Positions 1-8,660 are shown, counted from the first letter of the stretch. The stretch: DNA of 64,000 nucleotides from VYFG01 sp965248685 (GCA_965248685.1 CBDFKC010000004.1:62001-126000); one strand, 5' to 3'. A program made the numbers and translations. Notes: generated from the sequence alone by a model not told the origin.

Positions 1-30
1 TTGCAAGCATTTTCAGCAAAAAAAGTGAAC

Positions 31-42
31 AATGTGTACATT
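31..42. promoter_or_regulatory. Possible operator upstream of the TetR gene
   Basis: The arms AATGT and ACATT form a perfect inverted repeat around two bases, 19 bases before the TetR start. TetR proteins commonly repress their own promoter, so this is a candidate autoregulatory site. The repeat is short and could arise by chance. Confidence 0.3.
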
Positions 43-61
43 ATCGATCTGAAAACCAGCT

Positions 62-685
62 ATGAAGCAAGAAAACATGGAAAAAAAGGCTTACCACCAC
101 GGAAATCTCGCGGAATCACTGCTTAATGCAGTGGACCAGATTGCCACTCAATTCGGGCTCGAAGCGGTTACTTTACGAGGGTGTGCGAAGCTCGTGGGGG
201 TGTCTCCCTCCTCCGCATTCAGGCACTATGTCGATAAACGCGCGTTGTTAACAGCCTTTGCCACCCGGGCGTTGCATCAGCTCTCTGACGCTATGGAGCA
301 AGCCAATTTAAAAGCTGTCAAGGCGGATGAGAATGCTTTTCTGGCGGTGGGCCTGGCTTACATCGAGTTCGCCCTGGAGAGACCCGCATTTTTTCGAGCG
401 ATGTGGCGTGAAGAGACGATCTATTCAAACGATGAACAGTATGTGGCGGCCGCCAACAAACTAGGTGCCCATTTAAAGGGGGGCTTCGCAGATACCATAG
501 ACGATGACGACCCCACCCAATTTTCGCCCCAGGAGTTACTCGCCTGGTCGTCTGTCCACGGATTGGCCAATCTATTCGTTGATGGGCCTGTAGCAAAAAG
601 CGAAACAAACACGCAAAAATTGATCAGAGCCACCGAAATGATCCACTCACTAACCCCAGCATTCAAAAGATCGGGGTCAATGTAG
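62..685 (+). CDS. TetR/AcrR-family transcriptional regulator
   Basis: This is a 207-residue one-component repressor. The N-terminal 60 or so residues look like a TetR helix-turn-helix (GVSPSSAFRHY recognition helix followed by a Lys-Arg linker). The remaining helical part resembles the WHG/TetR_C ligand domain with an aromatic FFRAMWREE segment. It starts at ATG 62; ATG 77 is an alternative. It is transcribed toward the UGSC gene pair and may control it, which is inference from position. The ligand cannot be predicted. The last five residues (RSGSM) and the stop codon lie inside a copy of the dispersed AGATCGGGGTC repeat, so the original C-terminus has probably been replaced or extended by the repeat. 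Confidence 0.85.
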   Translation: MKQENMEKKAYHHGNLAESLLNAVDQIATQFGLEAVTLRGCAKLVGVSPSSAFRHYVDKRALLTAFATRALHQLSDAMEQANLKAVKADENAFLAVGLAYIEFALERPAFFRAMWREETIYSNDEQYVAAANKLGAHLKGGFADTIDDDDPTQFSPQELLAWSSVHGLANLFVDGPVAKSETNTQKLIRATEMIHSLTPAFKRSGSM

Positions 686-822
686 AAATTATTCAGTGCA
701 TAGAGAATTATTTATTAAAAACTTCCCTATACTCTAATTTATAAAGATCGGGGTCAGTGTAGAAACTATTTATTGTATAGAGAATTTTCTATCAAAAACT
801 TCCCTATACTCTGATTTTTTGG
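668..822 (+). repeat. Tandem pair of AGATCGGGGTC repeats (long form)
   Basis: Two head-to-tail units of about 77 bases (668-744 and 745-822) start with AGATCGGGGTCA, continue with TGTAGAAA and share a tail containing ACTTCCCTATACTCT. The first supplies the stop codon of the TetR gene. They belong to the same family as copies near 3484-3639, 8635-8660 and 9456-9630, but only these two carry the longer tail. Confidence 0.85.
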
Positions 823-852
823 TTTTACTTCTGATTGACCGAGGTGATATGT

Positions 853-1380
853 ATGACAGTTAGTTATCTCAATCCAGCTGCGGATTGCATCACTCCGCCA
901 AAGTCCTACGATCTGTCTGTCGACATCGATCAGCACCTGGTAATTGGATTGGTAATCAACAAGATTCCAGACTGCGACAGATTTATGGACGAAGTCGAAA
1001 AAGCGCTGCTTTGCTGTGATCGCAAGCTTACCGTTAAAAAGTTCTATACCGGTAAGATTACCTATGCCGATGGCAAGCTAATCGATCAAATTGCAAACGA
1101 ATGCAACGCTGCAATTTGCGCCATTGGACATTGTGGTTCCTGCACCGCGGGTACCGTCAAAGACGGCTTGGCTCTGATTGAGCGAGGTATACCTGCTATC
1201 AGTTTGGTGACAGCGTTATTTTGGGAGCAGTCGACAATGTTGGCGCGTTCCCAGGGCTGGCCCGAGGCGCCGCGAATCAAATTACCTTATCCGGTATGGG
1301 GTACTGATCCCGCTTCTCTCCGAGATGTTGCAAGCACGACGGTTAACGCGGTTTGGCCATTGTTGGAAAATCAAACCTGA
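853..1380 (+). CDS. UGSC-family protein, cysteine form
   Basis: This is a 175-residue protein with the signature G-H-C-G-S-C (Cys94 and Cys97 from the chosen start). In the UGSC family the first position is often selenocysteine; here it is Cys. The family is predicted to be redox active, but its substrate is not established to my knowledge. The reading frame is open from TTG 835, but ATG 853 is preferred because GAGG lies 8 bases upstream. No signal peptide is seen, so a cytoplasmic location is likely. The stop codon overlaps the next start (TGATG), indicating translational coupling with the following gene. Confidence 0.75.
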   Translation: MTVSYLNPAADCITPPKSYDLSVDIDQHLVIGLVINKIPDCDRFMDEVEKALLCCDRKLTVKKFYTGKITYADGKLIDQIANECNAAICAIGHCGSCTAGTVKDGLALIERGIPAISLVTALFWEQSTMLARSQGWPEAPRIKLPYPVWGTDPASLRDVASTTVNAVWPLLENQT

Positions 1381-2477
1381 TGGACAAGGGAGAGATAAAA
1401 CAAACCCAGGTATTTGAAGCCGATTCAGAGCCAAGTGCGATTGAGCACCTGCACGCTTCTGGATGCACCGATGGATTGCCTGTAATTGTGCCGACACCGG
1501 ATCGAGTTTCCGAGATGGTTAACAGAGTAGACCTCGATCCGGATATTGTAATTGGTGTTATGGGTCCCCAGAACGGTGCCGCCAGTGTTGATAAAATTGC
1601 AGCGGCTGCGGTTATGGCAGGCTGTCTGCCCAATTATTTTCCTGTGGTGATCGCTGCCATTAGCGCGGTTAGCGATCCGAAATTTGATCTTACCGAAGTT
1701 AATCAAACTACCCATTGCCTGGCCCCCCTAATTTTAGTCAATGGACCAGCCCGTCGAGAATGTGGCCCAATAGCGCATGGGTTCGGGATTCTTGGACCAG
1801 GCGATCGTGCCAGCGCAAGTATTGGCCGCGCGATATCCCTAGCAATGATCAATATCGCCGGTCGTATACCTGGAACTACGGACATGGCGGTACACAGTAA
1901 CCCTGGAAAGTTTTCTGCCTGCTTTGCAGAAGATGAAGATGCATCGCCTTACCCACCCTATCATGTCAGTATCGGATATTCCTCGAAGGACAGTACGGTA
2001 ACTGTAATAGGGGTCGAAGCGCCGCACTCGGTCATCATGGAACCATCCCAAGACGTAAACAATGATGCAGAACGATTGTTGCGATGTATCGCTGGCACTA
2101 TTGCGAGCCCTGGATCAAACCATATTTATCGGGCCGGCGAGGGTGGTATGGTTGTTGTGATCAATCCTGAACATGCGGAAATTCTAGACCGGGCTGGGTT
2201 CAATCGAAACTCGATCAGGCTGAGAATTAGTGAGCTTGCTGTAATGAATCGGAAGGATTCAGAAAATTATTACGCAGGTATGAATTTCATACACCAGGAT
2301 GATAGATACGAATTACGTGCAGTGAGAAACCCTGACCAGATAATACTTGTTGTCGCTGGAGGAAGAGGAAGCTATTCGATGGTCATGCCAAGTTGGGCCT
2401 ATGCACCACATGGAAATTTACCTGTTACCAAAAAGATTGAAGTTACCCCGAACTGTCCTTTGCCTGGAGCCAGCTGA
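1380..2477 (+). CDS. Conserved partner protein of the UGSC gene
   Basis: This is a 365-residue protein of a family I recognise as a frequent neighbour of UGSC proteins, with the conserved pattern H-A-S-G-C-T-D-G-L-P near the N-terminus, then VMAGCLPNYFPVV, a THCLAPLILVNGP segment and a FGILGPGDRA-GRAI segment. Its biochemical role is unknown to me. ATG 1380 shares one base with the stop of the UGSC gene, so I prefer it to the GTG-type start 27 bases upstream, which lies inside that gene. Several cysteines (Cys29 and others) could take part in thiol chemistry with the UGSC partner; this is inference. Confidence 0.7.
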   Translation: MDKGEIKQTQVFEADSEPSAIEHLHASGCTDGLPVIVPTPDRVSEMVNRVDLDPDIVIGVMGPQNGAASVDKIAAAAVMAGCLPNYFPVVIAAISAVSDPKFDLTEVNQTTHCLAPLILVNGPARRECGPIAHGFGILGPGDRASASIGRAISLAMINIAGRIPGTTDMAVHSNPGKFSACFAEDEDASPYPPYHVSIGYSSKDSTVTVIGVEAPHSVIMEPSQDVNNDAERLLRCIAGTIASPGSNHIYRAGEGGMVVVINPEHAEILDRAGFNRNSIRLRISELAVMNRKDSENYYAGMNFIHQDDRYELRAVRNPDQIILVVAGGRGSYSMVMPSWAYAPHGNLPVTKKIEVTPNCPLPGAS

Positions 2478-2570
2478 TTCGAGACTTGGCTTGGCAAAAA
2501 GTTCAGTTTGTCCAACTAACCAGCAATTAGCGCATCTGTACCTTTGCGTATTTAACTTGATTAATTAACG

Positions 2571-3500
2571 ATGAGAACAACAGAATCATTTCCCCTAGCT
2601 TATATTGGGCTTGGCCAGATGGGGGCCGGCATGGCAGCAATCCTGGCTCAATCTAAAGTACCACTTTTGGTGTATGACATTGATCCAAATGCTATTGCGT
2701 CGCTGGAGAAATTTGGTGCAATAAAAGCAGAGGACATTGAGACAATTCAGACCCAGTGTGAACTCGTATTTATCTGCCTGCCTGGGGAACAAGAAGTGGA
2801 AGCGGTGCTGTTTGGTGATCATGGTTTATTGTCAAAGCCTGGTCGGATCAAAACGATAATCGACACATCAACCTTGAGTTTTACCAAGGCTCGAGAATAC
2901 GCGATCCAATTGAGGGAGATGGGTATTAACTATTGTGATTGTCCTGTTTCCGGATTACCCAGGCGCTCCTGGAATGGCACACTGACCATGATGTTTGGCG
3001 GTTCAGACGAACAATTAGCCATGGTCAAACCGTATTTGGATATGATGGGTGAACAAATACTGCATTGCGGGGGAATTGGCTCGGGTCAAATGACCAAAGC
3101 GATCAATAACATAATATACAACATCAATATCACCGGCTTTTGTGAGGTACTGCCATTGGCAGTAAAAGCGGGACTAGATCCTGAGTTACTAGAAAAACTG
3201 GTGTTGGCTGGCAGCTCCAGAAGCTTTGCCAGCGAACACTTTGTGCCGCGCATTCTCGATGGCAAGTTTGACGACGACTTCCCGATGCAAAAGGCCTACA
3301 AAGATATTTTGAACGTCCGAGATATGGCTTCAACGTTTCAGGTGGAAACTCCGTTGGTTGATGCCATGACCAGTACTTACAGAAGCACAATGAATTCCGG
3401 TTTCGGGATGGAGCCGAAGAGTGCCATGATCAAAATTTACGAACAACAGTTTGGAGTAACCGTCAGGAGACCCGACCCAGGCAAATCGGGGTCGGGGTAG
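2571..3500 (+). CDS. NAD(P)-dependent 3-hydroxyisobutyrate-dehydrogenase-like oxidoreductase
   Basis: This is a 309-residue beta-hydroxyacid dehydrogenase. A Rossmann motif YIGLGQMGAGMA lies near residues 11-22, the substrate loop is DCPVSGLPRRSWNG, and the catalytic lysine is Lys176 in GSGQMTKAINN. The family oxidises 3-hydroxyisobutyrate, tartronate semialdehyde or related acids with NAD(P). Length agrees with the family (about 290-300), plus a short odd tail. It lies 93 bases after the UGSC pair in the same direction and may share an operon. The final KSGSG and the stop codon come from a dispersed repeat copy, as in the TetR gene. The substrate cannot be chosen from sequence. Confidence 0.85.
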   Translation: MRTTESFPLAYIGLGQMGAGMAAILAQSKVPLLVYDIDPNAIASLEKFGAIKAEDIETIQTQCELVFICLPGEQEVEAVLFGDHGLLSKPGRIKTIIDTSTLSFTKAREYAIQLREMGINYCDCPVSGLPRRSWNGTLTMMFGGSDEQLAMVKPYLDMMGEQILHCGGIGSGQMTKAINNIIYNINITGFCEVLPLAVKAGLDPELLEKLVLAGSSRSFASEHFVPRILDGKFDDDFPMQKAYKDILNVRDMASTFQVETPLVDAMTSTYRSTMNSGFGMEPKSAMIKIYEQQFGVTVRRPDPGKSGSG

Positions 3501-3639
3501 AAATTATTCGACCCCGATCTACGCAATCAATTAGTGTGAATAATTCTATACGGACCCCGATCTATGTACGATCTATGTACGAGTGTGAATAATTTCTACA
3601 CTGACCCCGATCTATGATTTCTACACTGACCCCGATCTA
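3484..3639. repeat. Cluster of AGATCGGGGTC repeats in both orientations
   Basis: One forward copy (3484-3507) overlaps the end of the dehydrogenase gene. Four reverse copies follow (cores near 3509-3520, 3552-3563, 3601-3613 and 3627-3639), the last two preceded by TTTCTACACT. The first forward and reverse cores can pair into a hairpin with a 14-base loop, like a REP doublet, and may also terminate transcription of the two flanking convergent genes. Confidence 0.85.
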
Positions 3640-3676
3640 TTTACGGATGCTTGGATACTTTGTTGAGCAGTTTGTC

Positions 3677-4549
3677 TCAGGACCAACCGTTTTCAGGGCG
3701 ATCAAACCAGACATGGACCTGACCCGTTCCAGTGGCATTCTCGTAATCGCTGAATAGTCGGCCCTTGGCCACGCAGTCTCTGCCTCCGAGAGCGCCTACC
3801 ATCATCAAATAGTGGGCGAACTTTCCCTCGGGGGCATGGGTTCGGTATTCATCCATGCCGTCGATGACCGCAGCATGGTCGCCTTGTTGCCACCACTCCA
3901 ACCGTTGTTGGTCTGCGGCCCGTGCTTCAGGAGTAATTATATGAATCGGATCCGAACTTTCGTGCTGTTCCAGCTGATCCAGGGGCCAAAATCGATGGCT
4001 CATACCTCCGCTCGCGATTAGTACTACCCGTCTATCCAATTCGGCCATCGCGTCAGCAATGCCTTGACCAACCGATAGAAAGTTATGATCCTGACCGGTT
4101 TGGCAAACCCCCATGGAAAGCCATGCTTCTCCAGCGTTAAGAAAGTGGGCAATATTAATCGTCGGATAATTTACCGGCAGGGCAGGGTCGTCGCTGGCGT
4201 GGCAGCGTACTCCATTAGCATTGATTTTGTCGCAGACCAGCTGGGCGAAAGTCGGGTCACCCGCCATATCGTATGAAATCTGTGACATACCTCTCGGCAA
4301 TTCTTCAGAAGTATAGGTTCCTTTTCTGCGGGTGTGGGAATTGATAACAAACTCGACTGTGGTATACCAGTGAGTATCGAACAGAAGTATGACATCTGGC
4401 TTGAGTTGGTCGAGGACCTGCTTGCGCAGTTGATTTAGTCCGGGGACCAGGCTGATTTCCCGCCCTTCATTGAGGCTGTATCGAAGTTCCCGAGGGAACA
4501 TGATGGTGGGTGCGTGAGATAAAAATCCGGCACCTACAATTTCACTCAT
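3677..4549 (-). CDS. hpaD: HpaD-like class III extradiol dioxygenase (homoprotocatechuate 2,3-dioxygenase type)
   Basis: This is a 290-residue LigB-superfamily protein. It follows the enterobacterial HpaD plan: SHAPTI with His12, LLFDTHWYTT with His60, the ELPRGMSQISYDMAGDP region, ASGGMSHRF and the terminal ATGTGQVHVWF. HpaD cleaves 3,4-dihydroxyphenylacetate next to the hydroxyls using Fe(II) or Mn(II). The histidines in SHAPT and DTHW are the likely metal ligands. The flanking HpaE-like and HpaG-like genes support a homoprotocatechuate-type meta pathway, although a related catechol is possible. The gene diverges from the aldehyde dehydrogenase gene. Confidence 0.8.
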   Translation of the reverse strand: MSEIVGAGFLSHAPTIMFPRELRYSLNEGREISLVPGLNQLRKQVLDQLKPDVILLFDTHWYTTVEFVINSHTRRKGTYTSEELPRGMSQISYDMAGDPTFAQLVCDKINANGVRCHASDDPALPVNYPTINIAHFLNAGEAWLSMGVCQTGQDHNFLSVGQGIADAMAELDRRVVLIASGGMSHRFWPLDQLEQHESSDPIHIITPEARAADQQRLEWWQQGDHAAVIDGMDEYRTHAPEGKFAHYLMMVGALGGRDCVAKGRLFSDYENATGTGQVHVWFDRPENGWS

Positions 4550-4731
4550 AGCAGGGAAAATATCTCATAATTGGTGGATTAATTTCACCGTTGACTTTTT
4601 CCCTGATGAGCTTATCATTCGAATAAATCGTTTGCAACCAAACAATATTTTATTGGATATTGAACGACAATGAGCGGGCTAAAAGGCCCAATTATGAACC
4701 AAGTGTTATCAACTTTATTCCAGCTTCTCCC

Positions 4732-6201
4732 ATGAGTAATCCAGCAGACCGAACCGATATAGAAGGGGTGTCGTTGTCTCCCCATCATTTTATTGGTGGC
4801 GAACGTGTTGCCTCTGATGCAAGCTTCGAAGTTCGTTCGCCTTTGGATTGGAATTTGAAACTGGCAGATATATCCCGGGGTAATCAAGAGACCGCCGACC
4901 TTGCAGTAACCGCGGCCAAGCGTGGATTTGATCAATGGTCTGCTCTTAGAATCCAGGAAAGAATAGATATTTTGTTTGCTCTTGCCGACTTGATTGACGC
5001 TAATGCCGAAAATATCGCCACCGTTGAATGTCTCGACATGGCGATGTTAATGGAAAGCTTGAAGCTCAGACTGGTACCACGGGGCGCGCTAAATTTCCGC
5101 AATTATGCTGAATTGGTCGCCGAGCATCAGGAGCGTTGCTGGAGTTCTAAAGGAACCCTTAATCGCGTAATCCGGGATCCTGCCGGCCCGGCTGTTATTA
5201 TTACGCCGTGGAATGCCCCTTTCATGTTATCTACATGGAAACTTGCACCGGCATTGGCGGCTGGCAATTCCGTGATACTGAAACCGGCTGAATGGTCGCC
5301 GCTGTCTGCGAGTCTTCTCGGGGATTTGATCAACGCCGCCGGGTTTCCGCCGGGTGCTTTTAACATTGTACAAGGATTTGGCAACGAGGTTGGCGCGGCC
5401 TTGGTATCTGATCCGAGAGTCCGGCGAATCTCATTCACTGGATCCCCTGAGACTGCGCGACATATCGGGGTTGCCGCTGCTAAAAATATCGTTCCGTTTA
5501 CTGCGGAACTCGGCGGCAAGGGGCCTCTAATGGTGTTTAAAGACGCTGATATCGACGCTGCGGCGAAAAAAGCGGCAGCGCAATTCGAGGATTCAGGTCA
5601 GGTCTGTCTGGCGGGAACACGCCTGCTGGTGGAGGCATCCAGTAAGCAAGCATTTATGCAAAGGCTGAATTTTTATACCGATCAGCATGTGGCTGGCGAC
5701 AGTCGCAATGCTGACACGACCTTGAGTGCGGCTATTCACCCAACCCATTTGGAAAGAGTTGAGGCTTTTGTCGCGAGGGCAAGAGAGCATGGTGACAAGA
5801 TTATTTTTGGTGGTGAACGAATCTGGGCGGATAAACTCTGGTACAAACCGACCTTGATCGAACCGGTGTCGAACAACTCTGAGGTGGTACAAAAAGAAAT
5901 ATTTGGCCCAGTACTTACGTTGCAAACATTTGACAACGAAGCCGAAGCGATCCAGTTAGCGAACAGTACCGCTTACGGATTATCCGGAATTATCTATACT
6001 TCAAATGCAGAGCGGGCCGAGCGGGTTGGGCGGGGAGTGCGGGCCGGTACAGTTTGGGTTAATTCGTTTTTGGTGCGAGACCTATCTGCACCGTTTGGGG
6101 GTTACGGCATTAGCGGAATTGGCCGGGAAGGCGGTGATTACGCCCTGGATTTTCATAGCGATTTAAAAACCCTGCAAATTCTGGAGGGATCGGTACAGTA
6201 A
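4732..6201 (+). CDS. HpaE-like aldehyde dehydrogenase
   Basis: This is an NAD(P)-dependent aldehyde dehydrogenase of about 489 residues. TPWNAPFMLSTWKLAPALAAG carries the catalytic-site Asn, the ELGGKGP motif holds the general base Glu, and SGQVCLAGTR carries the nucleophile Cys292 (counted from ATG 4732). The frame is open from TTG 4660, but ATG 4732 fits the family length better because the conserved FIGGE strand follows it by about 20 residues. Neither start has a strong ribosome site. With the HpaD-like and HpaG-like genes it would oxidise 5-carboxymethyl-2-hydroxymuconate semialdehyde or a similar ring-fission aldehyde; the substrate is inferred from context. Confidence 0.85.
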   Translation: MSNPADRTDIEGVSLSPHHFIGGERVASDASFEVRSPLDWNLKLADISRGNQETADLAVTAAKRGFDQWSALRIQERIDILFALADLIDANAENIATVECLDMAMLMESLKLRLVPRGALNFRNYAELVAEHQERCWSSKGTLNRVIRDPAGPAVIITPWNAPFMLSTWKLAPALAAGNSVILKPAEWSPLSASLLGDLINAAGFPPGAFNIVQGFGNEVGAALVSDPRVRRISFTGSPETARHIGVAAAKNIVPFTAELGGKGPLMVFKDADIDAAAKKAAAQFEDSGQVCLAGTRLLVEASSKQAFMQRLNFYTDQHVAGDSRNADTTLSAAIHPTHLERVEAFVARAREHGDKIIFGGERIWADKLWYKPTLIEPVSNNSEVVQKEIFGPVLTLQTFDNEAEAIQLANSTAYGLSGIIYTSNAERAERVGRGVRAGTVWVNSFLVRDLSAPFGGYGISGIGREGGDYALDFHSDLKTLQILEGSVQ

Positions 6202-6263
6202 CCTATAGCGATCAATTCGAGCATGCCAAATTTCCCGGTCGAGTTTGTGGAATAGGATTTAAA

Positions 6264-7151
6264 TTAGTCCGGATCTTCTAATTTACTCTTGTAGTGCGCC
6301 GAGCCGGGACCACGCGGCGCGCGTATGCCACGAAACTCCCACTCACCTCCCATCGCAGTCGACACCACTTCTTCAGTGGTCATTGGTTGATGACCTATGT
6401 CCTCACGAATGGGAGTTGGACCCTCTACGATAGTATTGGTTAATGCGCCTAGACCCTCGACTTCTACGGTGACAATGTCACCCGGTTGAACCGGTCGGCT
6501 GTTGGCGGGAGTACCCGACAGCAGAATATCGCCGGGCTCAAGAGTAATATTTCGGGCGATATCGGCGACCAGGTAGTGCATATTCCATTCCATTTCATTG
6601 GTATTGCCATCCTGCTTTACTACTCCATTCACGGAAGTTCGAATCCACTTGTTATGGAAGTCCCAACCCGTGACCAAAGCCGGACCTACGGGACATAAGG
6701 TATCCGTCCCCTTTACCCGAAGCATTGAACCGGCATCGGTATCCCGAAAATCATGCAGTCCGTAATCGTTCGCCACAGAGTATCCGGCAATGTATTCGCC
6801 AGCCTGAGACTGGCTAATATTACGGCAATGACGGCCAATAATAATTGCAATTTCCCCTTCATAGTTGAGCCATTGGCAGCGCTTTGGCCGAACAACGTTG
6901 GCGCCATGGCCATTCAGGGCGGTTACCGGTTTTTGAAAATAGGTTGGGTGGGCTGGGAGTTTCGTCATGTACTCGTCAACCCGGCTTTTGTAGTTGAGAT
7001 GAACGCAGATAATCTTACGCGGCTCTACCGGCGCGAGGTGAACGGCATCACCCAGCGCGACGCGACGGCCGTCTCCGGCGACCAACTCAGCTCCGTCACG
7101 CTGCACCACGGTTGGATAACCTTCCAGTAAAATTCGTCGTAATTCGCTCAT
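6264..7151 (-). CDS. Fumarylacetoacetate-hydrolase-family protein, HpaG-like
   Basis: This is a 295-residue FAH-fold enzyme. FQKP, the acidic LNYEGEIAIIIG segment, ANDYGLHDF and the GDILLSGTPAN segment mark the metal-binding core. Members near HpaD and HpaE decarboxylate or isomerise ring-fission products (HpaG), while others hydrolyse acylpyruvates. It has a single FAH domain, unlike the duplicated HpaG of E. coli. It is convergent with the aldehyde dehydrogenase gene and divergent from the decarboxylase-like gene. The C-terminal 45 residues (PMTTEEVVS onward) extend past the usual core. Confidence 0.8.
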   Translation of the reverse strand: MSELRRILLEGYPTVVQRDGAELVAGDGRRVALGDAVHLAPVEPRKIICVHLNYKSRVDEYMTKLPAHPTYFQKPVTALNGHGANVVRPKRCQWLNYEGEIAIIIGRHCRNISQSQAGEYIAGYSVANDYGLHDFRDTDAGSMLRVKGTDTLCPVGPALVTGWDFHNKWIRTSVNGVVKQDGNTNEMEWNMHYLVADIARNITLEPGDILLSGTPANSRPVQPGDIVTVEVEGLGALTNTIVEGPTPIREDIGHQPMTTEEVVSTAMGGEWEFRGIRAPRGPGSAHYKSKLEDPD

Positions 7152-7310
7152 TGATTTGTATAATAATTATAGTGTTTATGCAGGATGTTTGATTTCGTTA
7201 GGACGCAAACGATATTATACTACCCGATTTATGATCTATTGAAAACCGCGGATTATTTATTCTAATCTATTTTATCAGTCGGTAAATCAACATTGTATGA
7301 GAGGTAGTAA

Positions 7311-8120
7311 ATGTCACTAGAAGGCTTCATGTTTCCGCGTAGCGCAACTGGCAAATCATCGCTGATTCCGGATACGCCATGGCATTATTCGGGAACCATG
7401 TTAACCATGGAGTACCGCACCCAGGTCGATCGGGTTGCGGAGTTGTTACCAGATTACCTTGAACTTGCGGATGAGGACCCTGGTGCGGTCGCTATTATCT
7501 GGGCCGAGTGGCAGAATTGCCGGGATGATTACAGTGAGATTCTCGACCCAGCTCGAAGTCAATACAAAGAAGTATTTGTCGTCGTGCGGTGCAAATATAT
7601 GGGCCAAACCTATTCTCGATGCGTGTATATTTGGGTCGATTCAGATTACGCCATGGTGCGCGGGCACTTCCAGGGATATCCGAAAAAACTTGCTTCCATT
7701 TTCGTAAGTCGTCCAATTACCGTAGGTCAGGCTGGGCCACGGCTTGAAGTAGGCGGAAAGTTTGGTGCAAGCGTGGCTGCCTATGACCACAAGCTTCTCC
7801 ATGGCTCGTTCGAGATAACCGGAGAAAGTGAGCACGCAGGATTCGTTAATGGCCACCCGATGATTCACAATCGATGGATGCCCGCGATTGAAGGTGATGG
7901 TAGCGATAGTCTTGATGAACTGGTTACCATGGGGGCGTATCAGGGGGAAGTCGGGCGTTGTTTTGTCGGGGACTTTGAGTTGCAATTGTTTGAGTCGCCG
8001 GTAGAAGAACTTGCGCGTCTTGAGCCGGTTGAAAAAATTGCTGGCTATTGGCGAGAGGTCGCGTTTTCCTGGCGCAGCGGAACCACACTCAGACGACAAA
8101 ATCTCAAACAAGTCGGTTAA
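7311..8120 (+). CDS. Acetoacetate-decarboxylase-family protein
   Basis: This is a 269-residue protein of the acetoacetate decarboxylase fold. GHFQGYPKKLASI matches the family active-site region, where a lysine forms a Schiff base with a beta-keto acid. Distant members act as aldolase-dehydratases or are uncharacterised. A GAGAGG ribosome site lies just before the ATG. Its place inside a ring-cleavage module suggests action on a keto-acid intermediate; this is inference. The MarR regulator gene starts four bases after its stop. Confidence 0.75.
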   Translation: MSLEGFMFPRSATGKSSLIPDTPWHYSGTMLTMEYRTQVDRVAELLPDYLELADEDPGAVAIIWAEWQNCRDDYSEILDPARSQYKEVFVVVRCKYMGQTYSRCVYIWVDSDYAMVRGHFQGYPKKLASIFVSRPITVGQAGPRLEVGGKFGASVAAYDHKLLHGSFEITGESEHAGFVNGHPMIHNRWMPAIEGDGSDSLDELVTMGAYQGEVGRCFVGDFELQLFESPVEELARLEPVEKIAGYWREVAFSWRSGTTLRRQNLKQVG

Positions 8121-8124
8121 CTAC

Positions 8125-8652
8125 GTGCCTAAAAACTCGCTGGATACGTCGAAAACCATTCAGGAGCGAATTGCCGCGACCCATGTTAAAAACCTGGATG
8201 TTGATATTGCTGCTATGGCGGCAATATCAAATATTTTTCGTATTTCTGTGCTGTTCCATAACCAAGCGGAAAAACGCTTTCTGCTTGGTCATAATCTGAC
8301 ATTTTCAGGATTCACAGTGTTATGGGTGCTCTGGGTTTTCGGAAAAATGGAGTCTTTCCAACTCGCCAAAGAATGCGGTATCGCCAAAGGCACCCTGACA
8401 GGCATCGTCAACACTTTGGAGAAGTATCAGTTTGCCGAGCGCAAACCCCATACCAGTGATGGCCGGCGAAAACTCGTGCAGCTCAGTCGTAAAGGTACTA
8501 GTCTGATGAAAAAGCTGTTTCCCAAGATTAACGATCTGGAACAGGAATTTGTCAATGGCCTAGAAAAATCCGAAATGGCCGAACTTACCCGAATGCTAAG
8601 AATTATCCTGCATTCCCAAGACCAGCAGCCAATTAGATCGGGGTCAGTGTAG
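8125..8652 (+). CDS. MarR-family regulator, candidate controller of the ring-cleavage module
   Basis: This is a winged-helix regulator of about 176 residues. The pattern runs from a dimerisation helix (NIFRISVLFHN) through LAKECGIAKGTLTGIVNTLE (recognition helix) to the wing with SDGRRKLVQLS. The frame extends upstream to 8011 inside the previous gene, but GTG 8125, just after that gene's stop, leaves a normal family length. MarR members such as HpaR repress homoprotocatechuate operons, so autoregulation and control of the neighbouring genes is likely. The last residues RSGSV and the stop codon are supplied by a dispersed repeat. Confidence 0.8.
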   Translation: MPKNSLDTSKTIQERIAATHVKNLDVDIAAMAAISNIFRISVLFHNQAEKRFLLGHNLTFSGFTVLWVLWVFGKMESFQLAKECGIAKGTLTGIVNTLEKYQFAERKPHTSDGRRKLVQLSRKGTSLMKKLFPKINDLEQEFVNGLEKSEMAELTRMLRIILHSQDQQPIRSGSV

Positions 8653-8660
8653 AAATTATT
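8635..8660 (+). repeat. AGATCGGGGTC repeat at the end of the MarR gene
   Basis: The sequence AGATCGGGGTCAGTGTAG, followed by AAATTATT, is the cleanest forward copy. Degenerate copies follow near 8671-8695 and 8704-8722 (AGATT...GTGTAGA and AGATTAGTATAGAAA). Together they lead directly into the transposase promoter region. Confidence 0.85.

Noticed and set aside
853..1380. Possible selenoprotein in the UGSC gene.
   Set aside because: The motif position is encoded by TGT and no in-frame TGA is present, so it is the cysteine form.
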